Below, piece by piece: positions 22,280 to 28,764 of a stretch of 28,764 bases of DNA; the first letter of the stretch is position 1, and each line of letters opens with the position of its first letter. The translations under genes were made by a program, and so were the position numbers. Source of the DNA: SFWF01 sp045591645 (GTDB lineage: Bacteria > Bacillota > Clostridia > Oscillospirales > Acutalibacteraceae). The stretch spans positions 1-28,764 of the forward strand of contig JAZNTG010000009.1 in NCBI GenBank assembly GCA_045591645.1, given 5' to 3'. The notes under the pieces were generated by a model. That model saw only the letters and a program-made list of their open reading frames with translations. It was not told the origin of the DNA and did no database searches.

Positions 22280-23752
22280 ATGAATTACAGAATGGTTCTA
22301 TTTGTACTCGGCAGAATACTGACGGTTGAAGCCGTGCTTATGATACTTCCCCTCTTATGCTCTGTTATATGCGGGGAAAATCCCACGCCCTTTATAATAC
22401 CGATGGTCATTCTTTTGGGGCTTAGTCTGATTTTCACCCTCAAAACTCCCAAAAACAGAGCTATGCGTGCCCGTGACGGCTTTGTCTGTGTCGGACTTTC
22501 GTGGATAGTGATGTCATTTTTCGGCGCGTTCCCGTTCTTTATCAGCGGTCAGATACCCTCCTTTATTGATGCGTTTTTCGAAACTGTTTCGGGCTTCACC
22601 ACAACCGGTTCCTCTATCCTCTCCGATATCGAGAGTATGAGTCGTGGGCTACTCTTCTGGAGAAGCTTTACCCATTGGATCGGCGGTATGGGAATACTTG
22701 TTTTTGTCCTCGCCGTAATGCCGAGCTCCGATTCAAAGAGCGCCCGTTTTATGCATCTTATGCGAGCTGAATCTCCGGGTCCCACCGTTGGCAAGGTCGT
22801 CCCAAGAATTGCCGTCACTTCACGCATAATGTACGGAATATATCTTATTCTTACCCTTTGGCTTGTTGTTTTTCTGCTTGCGGGAGGTATGCCTCTCTTC
22901 GATGCGCTCTGCCACACCTTCGGTACGGCAGGAACAGGCGGTTTCGGTATTAAAAATGACTCTGTTGCCTCTTATTCTCCATACTGTCAGTATGTTATAG
23001 CAACCTTTATGATAATGTTTGGAATTAACTTTAACGTTTACTATTTCCTTATCATAAGACAGTTTTTAAAGGCTATAAAAAGTGAGGAGCTCTGGACATA
23101 TCTTCTCATAATTGCTACTTCGGTCGGCATTATCTCAGTGAGTGTTTATTCCTTTTACAACGCCCCCGCAATGTCGGGAGCCTCTGCCGAGGAAGCCTTC
23201 CGTATGTCATACTTTCAGGTAGCCTCTATAATTTCAACCTCGGGATTTTCTACAGTAGATTTTAACATCTGGCCGCCCATAACCCACGCTGTTTTAGTGC
23301 TTTTGATGTTTATCGGTGCTTCTGCAGGCTGTACCGGCGGAGGTATTAAGGTATCAAGAATAATACTTCTTGCAAAAAACGCCGCAAGAGAGATAAAATA
23401 TATTCTCAATCCGCGACTTGTCAAGACGGTTAAGTTCGAAGGCAAGACGGTCGACCACGAAACCATCCGCGGCACCACCTCATATCTCATTGTGTATATA
23501 GGTATTTTCACTCTGAGCACCCTCGCAATCATTGGAATCGAAGCCTGTGATCTTGTTTCAGGCTTTACCTCTGTTACCGCCTGTCTCAATAATATCGGAC
23601 CGGGGCTCGAGATGGTCGGTCCCGCCGCAAACTTTGGTTGGATGACCAATGCCTCAAAGCTGATCCTTTCCTTTAATATGCTCGCAGGCAGACTTGAGCT
23701 GTTCCCGATACTGATTCTGTTCTCACCGTCTACCTGGAAGAAATTTATGTAA
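22280..23752 (+). CDS. trkH: TrkH family potassium uptake membrane protein
   Basis: A 490-aa polytopic membrane protein, the pore subunit working with TrkA. SKT-type pore segments are FETVSGFTTTGSSIL (about 94-108), FGTAGTGGFGIKND, ISTSGFSTVDFN and LNNIGPGLEMVG, with the conserved GASAGCTGGGIKVSRI segment before the last repeat. It ends in the family's LAGRLELFPILILFSP. Together with the divergent ktrBA operon it gives this organism two complete K+ uptake systems side by side. It is closed by a strong bidirectional terminator. Confidence 0.95.
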   Translation: MNYRMVLFVLGRILTVEAVLMILPLLCSVICGENPTPFIIPMVILLGLSLIFTLKTPKNRAMRARDGFVCVGLSWIVMSFFGAFPFFISGQIPSFIDAFFETVSGFTTTGSSILSDIESMSRGLLFWRSFTHWIGGMGILVFVLAVMPSSDSKSARFMHLMRAESPGPTVGKVVPRIAVTSRIMYGIYLILTLWLVVFLLAGGMPLFDALCHTFGTAGTGGFGIKNDSVASYSPYCQYVIATFMIMFGINFNVYYFLIIRQFLKAIKSEELWTYLLIIATSVGIISVSVYSFYNAPAMSGASAEEAFRMSYFQVASIISTSGFSTVDFNIWPPITHAVLVLLMFIGASAGCTGGGIKVSRIILLAKNAAREIKYILNPRLVKTVKFEGKTVDHETIRGTTSYLIVYIGIFTLSTLAIIGIEACDLVSGFTSVTACLNNIGPGLEMVGPAANFGWMTNASKLILSFNMLAGRLELFPILILFSPSTWKKFM

Positions 23753-23760
23753 TTAAAATT

Positions 23761-23790
23761 AAGCCGAAGGAGCTCTCCTTCGGCTTTTCT
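23761..23790. terminator. Bidirectional terminator between trkH and the flippase gene
   Basis: AAGCCGAAGGAG (23761-23772) and CTCCTTCGGCTT (23775-23786) pair perfectly and are followed by TTTTCTT. It separates two converging genes. Confidence 0.92.
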
Positions 23791-25307
23791 TATGCCCTTC
23801 TGTGTTTTATCTTCGGCAAGAATCCAACACCTCTGAGAAGGGGAGCGTAGGCAAGGAAAATTCCCACAAATATAAATATTATGTAAACCAATCCCGAGCC
23901 GCCCCAGACCCCGAGCAAGCTATCTGCAATAAGGGCACCTATAAGCGCCGCGAATAACGGCAAAATTATATGCTTTATTAGCTTTAGCTTTGCGCCTGTT
24001 ACCTTTAATAATTTGAAGAGGTTGAGTAGCGCCGTAAACATATTGCTTGCGTACATTATTACTATAAAGCCTGTCATCCCGAACTTTGGCAAAAATGCCA
24101 ATATCGCGGCTATTCTGCCAAGCGAATCGAGTATCGCATGGCTGAAGGTTGCCATCTGTTTGTCGAGAGCTTTAAGAAGCGCGTCCGACACTGAATCAAC
24201 ATACATAAGCGGTACGAGCGGCGCGAGCGCGCGGACCATGCTTCCGACCCCCGACTCGCCGTATATAAGCTGCGAGAGCGGCTCTGCCGCAAAGAAAAAA
24301 CCAACTGCAAACGGAAGTGCGGCTATAAAGGTAATACTGAGACTTTTCTCTGCTGCGTAGCGTATCCTGCCTTTATGACCTGCCGCCGCAGCCTCGCTCA
24401 TTTCGGGCACTAACAGGCTTGTAACCGAGGATAAAAGCCCCGCAGGAAAAAGCAGGAGGGGCAGTGCCATACCCTTTATCATACCGAAGTCTGAGAGTGC
24501 CGCGTCGCGCGCAAGTCCCGATTTTACAAGATTTGCAGGCACCAAAATATTTTCTACCGTCCGCAGAAAAGAGTTGAGGTATCTGCCGCCCGCTATAGGC
24601 GAAACTATCCTTGTAAGAGTGGGTAATATGCGGTAGGGCGGACGCTCTCTTCCCGAAAGGGTGCTGAGCTTTTTGCGATCAAGGGCGTACAATATGATCA
24701 GGTATGTGCATGAAGAGAATTCAGCCACCGCGTCGCCGAACAGTACCGCGGCACAACCGTTCTCAACACCTGTTTCGCCGCCACCAAGTACGCTCAGTAT
24801 AAAGCCTATTCTGACCGTCTGCTCCAGCAGCTGTGAAGAGGAATTCGGGAAGGCCTTTTTGCGGGCAAAAAAGTACCCTTTGAGCACCGCAGAAACACCC
24901 ATAAACGGCAACGAAACGGTCATTATTTTTAAAGAGGTTATCGCTCTCGCGTCCGACATTATGTAAACCGATATAGGCTCTGCGCCGAAAAGTACACACC
25001 CGCCCGATAATAAAGCTACCGTGAGGGTCAACAGTATGCTTTTTCCAACTATCATATCAACGCCGTGCCGTTGCCCAAGCGTCAGCTCCTCACTTATCAG
25101 TCTTGTTACCGCAAGTCCTACCCCCGATGATGCAAAAACCGAAACGAAGGCGTAGACCGAAAATATCTGCTGATAAAGTCCCATTCCTTCGGCGCCGACA
25201 GCAGTCGCAAGCCACACCCTGAACACCATACCGACAAGCCTCAACGTGAGACCTGTCGCCGTCAGCAGCATTGCGTTTTTTATGAATATGACCTTTCCTT
25301 TGCCCAT
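23790..25307 (-). CDS. SpoVB/MurJ-like polysaccharide flippase (MOP superfamily)
   Basis: A 505-aa membrane protein of the MOP exporter superfamily, with about 12-14 hydrophobic segments. The N-terminal FIKNAMLLTATGLTLRLVGM and the following GAEGMGLYQQIFSVYAF are typical of stage V sporulation protein B and related flippases that move lipid-linked precursors across the membrane. ATG at 25307 is preferred: GGAGG (25320-25316) is 8 nt upstream, whereas the ATG at 25313 is only 2 nt away, and the upstream reading frame to 25397 runs through palindromic non-coding DNA. A role in spore cortex or general cell wall synthesis cannot be separated by sequence alone. Confidence 0.88.
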   Translation of the reverse strand: MGKGKVIFIKNAMLLTATGLTLRLVGMVFRVWLATAVGAEGMGLYQQIFSVYAFVSVFASSGVGLAVTRLISEELTLGQRHGVDMIVGKSILLTLTVALLSGGCVLFGAEPISVYIMSDARAITSLKIMTVSLPFMGVSAVLKGYFFARKKAFPNSSSQLLEQTVRIGFILSVLGGGETGVENGCAAVLFGDAVAEFSSCTYLIILYALDRKKLSTLSGRERPPYRILPTLTRIVSPIAGGRYLNSFLRTVENILVPANLVKSGLARDAALSDFGMIKGMALPLLLFPAGLLSSVTSLLVPEMSEAAAAGHKGRIRYAAEKSLSITFIAALPFAVGFFFAAEPLSQLIYGESGVGSMVRALAPLVPLMYVDSVSDALLKALDKQMATFSHAILDSLGRIAAILAFLPKFGMTGFIVIMYASNMFTALLNLFKLLKVTGAKLKLIKHIILPLFAALIGALIADSLLGVWGGSGLVYIIFIFVGIFLAYAPLLRGVGFLPKIKHRRA

Positions 25308-25327
25308 GCCCATTTCCTCCGCTAATA

Positions 25328-25541
25328 CTATAATGATTATAGAGCGTTGAAATGCCTTACATTTCAACGCAAAGCCGATTTTTCGGCTTTCAATCAAATA
25401 AATTTCTTTGAATTTATTTGATTGCCTACATCATTGAAATGACTATTGTCAAATTTTCATCGAAAATTTGTTACCAAATCTACCAATTTGGTGTGGAAAC
25501 AGTACCTCACGTACTGTTTCCACATTCAATAGTCATTATAG
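25328..25541. mobile_element. 214-bp foldback (MITE-like) element made of hairpins
   Basis: The ends CTATAATGA (25328-25336) and TCATTATAG (25533-25541) are exact inverted repeats. Inside are GCGTTGAAATG/CATTTCAACGC (25344-25370, 11 bp), AAAGCCGA/TCGGCTTT (25371-25390, 8 bp) and CAATCAAATAAATT with its complement (25391-25424, 14 bp). A three-way unit closed by AATGACTATTG/CAATAGTCATT (25438-25448 with 25527-25537) then holds hairpins of 9 bp (25450-25470), 7 bp (25473-25492) and 13 bp (25493-25523). All these stems are perfect. There is no ORF. It forms the leader of the flippase gene. Possible 3-bp flanking duplications are too short to be convincing, so mobility is inferred. Confidence 0.6.
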
Positions 25542-25606
25542 ATAATAATATGCGAAGCTGTTGGTTTTTATTAATAGAGAGGCAGGATTGCATTTAAGTT
25601 GAATTT

Positions 25607-25672
25607 GTAGGGGCGTGCATTGCACGTCCGCATAAATGACGGCAAAAACGGACGACCGATGGTCGCCCCTAC
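25607..25672. repeat. Composite GTAGGGG inverted element, cores in reversed order
   Basis: The left half (25607-25630) has core TGCATTGCA and the right half (25649-25672) has core ACCGATGGT, separated by 18 bp. The outer ends are GTAGGGGCG and CGCCCCTAC. The order of the cores is opposite to 15012-15072 and 15621-15678, which means the same element inserted in the other orientation. Confidence 0.87.
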
Positions 25673-25678
25673 AACCTA

Positions 25679-25694
25679 TGTTTCACGTGAAACA
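25679..25694. promoter_or_regulatory. parS: parS site 1 (ParB/Spo0J binding)
   Basis: TGTTTCACGTGAAACA matches the bacterial parS consensus TGTTNCACGTGAAACA at every position and is a perfect palindrome (18 bp with flanking A and T). Confidence 0.93.
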
Positions 25695-25696
25695 TT

Positions 25697-25723
25697 AAAG
25701 GACCCTTTCGGGTCCTTTTCTTT
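25697..25723. terminator. Terminator at the end of the tadA/DUF6198 unit
   Basis: AAAGGACCC (25697-25705), loop TTTC, GGGTCCTTT (25710-25718). It lies next to the minus-strand stop at 25722. The T tail is stronger on the plus strand, so it may work in both directions. Confidence 0.75.
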
Positions 25724-26405
25724 AATTCAACGCTTTAACCAAATTTGGAAATCTCGGCTCGTATGTAAATATTTTATCCAGAACCTTTCCCCAAAGCCTT
25801 ATAAGCGGCGCGTTTACAAGGGTTATAATTACTGTTCCTATGCCGACTCCGACAAATCTGCCGAAAAGTAGCAAGGTCGCCGCTAGCGACAATATCAACA
25901 TTCCGATGTCAAAAAGCATCTTAACTCTGTCGGTTGAAAGCGAAAATCGTTCTGACACAGCTTTAACAAAAAGCTCATAAATACAAAGGGGGAGACTTGT
26001 TCTGAAATAACAGGCTATGGCAAGCGCGGTTATCACCTCGCTCAGCGCGAACGCGATTATTCTCATTACCATACTTTCGTAAACTTCCTGACCGCCGAAT
26101 ATCCAAAGTGAAAAGTCGACCATATTTCCGAATATGAAAGCTGAGCCAAACGAGAGCAGATACTTCCAGTTAAACCTGCGTATTATCAGACACATTATTA
26201 TAAGTAGGACCGCCTGAAATATGTACTCGCAAGCACCTTGGGTGAAGAATGGTGAAATTTTTACAAAAAACTGATTGAATATGTAGGGCGGTGCCGCTAT
26301 CATAGAGAGTCCAAACCCCGATTTTGTGCAAAGCGCAATACTGAGCGCGCAAAGCAGGTTTCCCAACAGCCAGCAGGCTTCATTCATTTTCGATATCTTT
26401 TTCAT
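25722..26405 (-). CDS. YczE/YitT-like integral membrane protein (DUF6198-like)
   Basis: A 227-aa membrane protein with about five to six hydrophobic segments. It resembles the YczE/YyaS/YitT-type family now called DUF6198: an N-terminal WLLGNLLCALSIALCTKSGFGLSMIAAPPYI, where the small-residue-rich SGFGLSMIAAPP follows the first helix, and later GVGIGTVIITLVNAPLIRLWGK. The transport or regulatory role of this family is unknown. It starts 4 nt after the tadA stop on the same strand, so the two are co-transcribed, and a parS site lies just past its terminator. Confidence 0.75.
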   Translation of the reverse strand: MKKISKMNEACWLLGNLLCALSIALCTKSGFGLSMIAAPPYIFNQFFVKISPFFTQGACEYIFQAVLLIIMCLIIRRFNWKYLLSFGSAFIFGNMVDFSLWIFGGQEVYESMVMRIIAFALSEVITALAIACYFRTSLPLCIYELFVKAVSERFSLSTDRVKMLFDIGMLILSLAATLLLFGRFVGVGIGTVIITLVNAPLIRLWGKVLDKIFTYEPRFPNLVKALN

Positions 26406-26409
26406 TATA

Positions 26410-26856
26410 TCACCGTTTGTCCTCGAAAAAATCAGTCAGAAGCTCAGCGCACACTTTCTCGCAAATTCCTGAGTAAACCTCAGGTTTATGGTTAAAGCCA
26501 AGAGAAAACATATCTATGACCGAGTCTTTAGAAGCCGAGCCTGCTTTTTTATCAAAAGCACCGAATACTACCGTCTTTATCCTTGAATTAATAATTGCGC
26601 CTGCACACATTGGGCAAGGCTCTAAAGTAACATAAAGCTCACAACCATCAAGACGCCAGCCTGAAAGTGCCTTGCACGCTTCTCTTATGGCTACGATCTC
26701 TGCATGCGCCGTAGCGTCACCCGTCTGCTCACGCAGATTACAGCCTCTGCCGATTATCTCTCCGTCTTTTACGACCACCGCTCCTACAGGCACATCTCCG
26801 CGTTCTGCTGCCGTTTTTGCAAGACTCAATGCTTCAGACATAAACCTTTTATCCAT
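26410..26856 (-). CDS. tadA: tRNA adenosine(34) deaminase TadA
   Basis: Zinc-dependent cytidine-deaminase-fold enzyme converting A34 to inosine in the anticodon of tRNA-Arg(ACG). The catalytic HAE is H51-A-E53 in ATAHAEIVAI, and PCPMCAGAI supplies the other zinc ligands C81 and C84. At 148 aa it is full length. It starts at ATG after AGAGGT. A perfect parS site lies 12 bp upstream of its start codon, between it and the CPBP gene. In many Firmicutes tadA is followed by the SRP RNA and dnaX; here it is followed by a membrane protein gene. Confidence 0.96.
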   Translation of the reverse strand: MDKRFMSEALSLAKTAAERGDVPVGAVVVKDGEIIGRGCNLREQTGDATAHAEIVAIREACKALSGWRLDGCELYVTLEPCPMCAGAIINSRIKTVVFGAFDKKAGSASKDSVIDMFSLGFNHKPEVYSGICEKVCAELLTDFFEDKR

Positions 26857-26867
26857 ATAAATACCTC

Positions 26868-26883
26868 TGTTTCACGTGAAACA
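26868..26883. promoter_or_regulatory. parS: parS site 2 (ParB/Spo0J binding)
   Basis: TGTTTCACGTGAAACA again, identical to the site at 25679-25694 and 1.19 kb away. It fills the gap between the CPBP stop (26884-26886) and tadA. Confidence 0.93.
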
Positions 26884-27879
26884 TCAGCCGAGGCTGAGCG
26901 TTGTTTGAATTACGGCGAAAATAAAATATATTATAATAAACGGACTTGTGAAGAAAATTTTCGCCGTCTGTTTAGTTGTGAACACCGAATCGACGCTCTC
27001 AAGCGACAGAGCTTCGCTCGAGCCTCCTTTAAGCAAAAACGCTCCCACAAATGCGCACAACATGCATACTATAAAATAAAGAAGGGTTGCAACATTCTGC
27101 GCTTGTAGCGACATACCCTCTGTGGCCCAGCTCATCAAGGTTGCGGCACCGTTATTTATTGCGTGTATGATAACACCTGTCCAAATTGAGCCGGTCTTGA
27201 TGACCGCGAAGCCGAGCGCAAGTCCAACTATAAATGCAAAGGGTATCTGCATCAAATTTCCGTGCACCAGTCCGAAAAGCAGAGCCGATACAAAAATTGC
27301 AAACCCGTCGCCATATTTTCTAAGGCTGCCCATAACCGCTCCGCGCATTGCAAATTCTTCAACTATCGGAGGAACTACAGTCGCACCGATAAATGTAACT
27401 AACATTCCGAAAACTCCCTTGGGCTCGTCGGGCATCGGATCAGGCACGTAAATTCCGAATGCTGAAAGCGAGCTGACTATTACCGAGCCTGCGATATTTG
27501 CAAAGCTGCAGAAACCAATACTTATAAGGATTATAGGTAGCAAAAACTCGGTTTTCGGCTTTGAAAAGGAAACTATCTCATGAAGCTTATGCCCACAGCC
27601 CGAAAGAATTACAAGAAAAGGCAGAGTAAACATAAGCGTAGACAGTATCTGATTTGCAAGCTGTAATACTACGGGCTCATTTATCCATTTGATGGCTGTG
27701 TTCGCATCAACTCCAAGGGTCGCCATAATCTTTATATAGACCGAGCCCCATAAAAACGAAATCGCGACTGTAATGAGCATAGCAAGCCCGATAAACAAAC
27801 CTGTGTTTCGTATTTTCTTCTTTTCCTCGGATTTTCTTATAACCTCTGACGGAGCAGCGGTAAAATTGTGATTATACAA
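26884..27879 (-). CDS. CPBP family intramembrane glutamic endopeptidase
   Basis: A 331-aa membrane protein with about eight hydrophobic segments and the CPBP (CaaX protease and bacteriocin-processing, Abi) catalytic motifs: the EExxxR motif at E174-E175 and R179 (PPIVEEFAMRGAVMG), and HGN at H206 (LLFGLVHGNLMQIPFA), with an Asn-containing helix IIHAINNGAA after it. The start is TTG at 27879, 7 nt from GGAGG (27891-27887) with no better ATG nearby. The substrate is unknown; family members process prenylated proteins or peptides or give bacteriocin self-immunity. No bacteriocin gene is visible nearby. Confidence 0.9.
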   Translation of the reverse strand: MYNHNFTAAPSEVIRKSEEKKKIRNTGLFIGLAMLITVAISFLWGSVYIKIMATLGVDANTAIKWINEPVVLQLANQILSTLMFTLPFLVILSGCGHKLHEIVSFSKPKTEFLLPIILISIGFCSFANIAGSVIVSSLSAFGIYVPDPMPDEPKGVFGMLVTFIGATVVPPIVEEFAMRGAVMGSLRKYGDGFAIFVSALLFGLVHGNLMQIPFAFIVGLALGFAVIKTGSIWTGVIIHAINNGAATLMSWATEGMSLQAQNVATLLYFIVCMLCAFVGAFLLKGGSSEALSLESVDSVFTTKQTAKIFFTSPFIIIYFIFAVIQTTLSLG

Positions 27880-27949
27880 GGGATTTCCTCCGATTTTCTC
27901 TCAGTTTTGCCGTTATTCTCTCTTTTCCTCGTTTTTTGTATAGGAAATT

Positions 27950-27973
27950 CGGAGCCGTTGTACAACGGCTCCG
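27950..27973. terminator. Perfect palindrome after gyrA, probable terminator
   Basis: CGGAGCCGTTG (27950-27960), TA centre, CAACGGCTCCG (27963-27973): an 11-bp stem starting 11 bases after the gyrA stop. The tail on the gyrA strand (GAATTTCC) is only weakly T-rich, so efficiency is doubtful. Confidence 0.6.
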
Positions 27974-27984
27974 TGAATCAATCA

Positions 27985-28764
27985 TTATTCTGCCTGTTCC
28001 AGAGGCTCGTCGCTAGGCGCCTCTGCAGCATCTGCGTCGGGCGCGTCGGGAACATCAGTGACCTCTTCTTCATTATGTGCGGCAGTCGCAACCGACAGAA
28101 CTCGAGCATCGGGATTCTGTCCGAACTTCATAATACGGACACCCTTCGACGGGCGATTGAACATACTTATCGTATCGGCGGCGATTCTTATAATGATTCC
28201 GTCGGTCGATATCATAATAACGTCCTCATCCTCACTGACAGCAACTACTGCGCATACATCGCCGTATTTCTCGCATCTGTAGTTTGTAATACCCTTACCG
28301 CCGCGGGACTGCAGTCTGTGATCAGAAATTGCCGTTCTTCTGCCGTAGCCGGTCTCGGTAACAGTGAGCAGTTCGGTATCGTCATCACAAGCCGCCATTG
28401 AGACGACCTCGTCTCCCTCGCGAAGCTTAATAGCACGAACACCGCGCGCCGTTCTTCCCATCGGGCGGACATCGTTTTCATCAAAACGGATAGCAAAGCC
28501 CTTCTTTGTAGCAACAAGGAGAGAAGATTTGCCCTCGGTGAGAGCTACGAAGCGAAGCTCATCGCCCTCGTCAAGCTCAAGCGCGATGATACCGGTCTTT
28601 CGGGTATTCTTAAAGGCTTCCATAGAGGTGCGCTTAATAACGCCGTCCTTAGTTCCCATAACAATGAACTGCTCGTTATCAAGCTCGGGGCAAGCGAGTA
28701 TCTTTGTAACCTTCTCGTCAGGCATTAACGGTATTATGTTAACCACGTTCATGCCCTTTGAGGT
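27985..28764 (-). CDS. gyrA: DNA gyrase subunit A, C-terminal part (cut by window end)
   Basis: The last 259 aa of GyrA, which with GyrB introduces negative supercoils. The reading frame is open to the window edge (codons before MNVVNIIPL read TSKG), so this is a cut, not a truncation. The visible part is the C-terminal beta-pinwheel domain with repeats such as GTKDGVIKRTSM, GRTARGVRAIKL and STDGIIIRIAADT. The GyrA box, normally QRRGGKG, reads QSRGGKG here (LQSRGGKGI). It ends in an acidic low-complexity tail (EEEVTDVPDAPDADAAEAPS). gyrA normally lies near dnaA-dnaN-recF-gyrB, placing the origin to the right. Confidence 0.95.
   Translation of the reverse strand, partial: TSKGMNVVNIIPLMPDEKVTKILACPELDNEQFIVMGTKDGVIKRTSMEAFKNTRKTGIIALELDEGDELRFVALTEGKSSLLVATKKGFAIRFDENDVRPMGRTARGVRAIKLREGDEVVSMAACDDDTELLTVTETGYGRRTAISDHRLQSRGGKGITNYRCEKYGDVCAVVAVSEDEDVIMISTDGIIIRIAADTISMFNRPSKGVRIMKFGQNPDARVLSVATAAHNEEEVTDVPDAPDADAAEAPSDEPLEQAE

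Noticed and set aside
25308..25397. 30-residue upstream extension of the SpoVB-like flippase
   Set aside because: It would translate the end of the foldback element, and its start lacks a ribosome-binding site, while ATG 25307 has GGAGG at 8 nt.
27868..28401. 177-aa plus-strand ORF across the CPBP-gyrA gap and gyrA
   Set aside because: It is antisense to the GyrA pinwheel repeats, with no recognisable domain and no ribosome-binding site.

Overview
The window looks like a chromosomal segment of an anaerobic Firmicute of the class Clostridia. The signs are a T-box in front of pheST, IreB, YhaM, RqcH, a TrpR-like YerC, a SpoVB-type flippase, intrinsic terminators with strong Shine-Dalgarno sites, and frequent TTG/GTG starts. 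Base composition is intermediate rather than very AT-rich, which suggests an Oscillospiraceae/Ruminococcaceae-like lineage; this is an inference. The right edge is the C-terminal part of gyrA on the minus strand, and two perfect ParB (parS) sites lie just inside it, so the window is probably close to oriC, with the origin beyond the right end.

Layout. 1-14871 (plus strand): a T-box leader and pheS-pheT; ireB; a housekeeping operon yhaM / DUF1858 / trmK / rqcH / pgeF; yerC-metY and metA (homoserine to O-acetylhomoserine to homocysteine); a patatin-like lipase; a small Cys protein; an Orn/Lys/Arg decarboxylase-fold enzyme; and a TSUP transporter split into two overlapping half genes. 14872-15714: a repeat-rich island holding an AT-rich XRE regulator gene. 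The gene is preceded by a strong promoter and a roughly 150-nt pseudoknotted RNA that ends in a terminator. 15715-18707: an iron module, with a 49-aa FeoB-associated Cys-rich protein, feoB and feoA on the minus strand and a divergent iron-type DtxR regulator; matching inverted-repeat operators lie before feoA and before feoB. 18742-23752: two potassium uptake systems, ktrAB-like (minus) and trkA-trkH (plus), divergent from one intergenic region. 23790-28764 (minus strand): a SpoVB/MurJ-like flippase, a foldback element made only of hairpins, a YczE/DUF6198-like membrane protein, tadA, a CPBP glutamic protease and gyrA.

Intergenic DNA is unusually structured. There are (i) modular palindromes sharing GTAGGGG ends (10.3, 14.9-15.1, 15.6 and 25.6 kb), (ii) a hairpin-plus-heptamer element in three copies, each directly upstream of a Shine-Dalgarno site (pheS, metA, patatin), (iii) two further 7-nt tandem repeats, and (iv) the 214-bp foldback at 25.3-25.5 kb.

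The best candidate for an undescribed system is the structured RNA upstream of the XRE gene. It combines a near-consensus promoter, nested helices, an 8-bp pseudoknot, a terminator, and a 9-nt segment perfectly complementary to the ribosome-binding region of the XRE gene. All structures were found by eye from base complementarity and were not tested by folding programs or searches.
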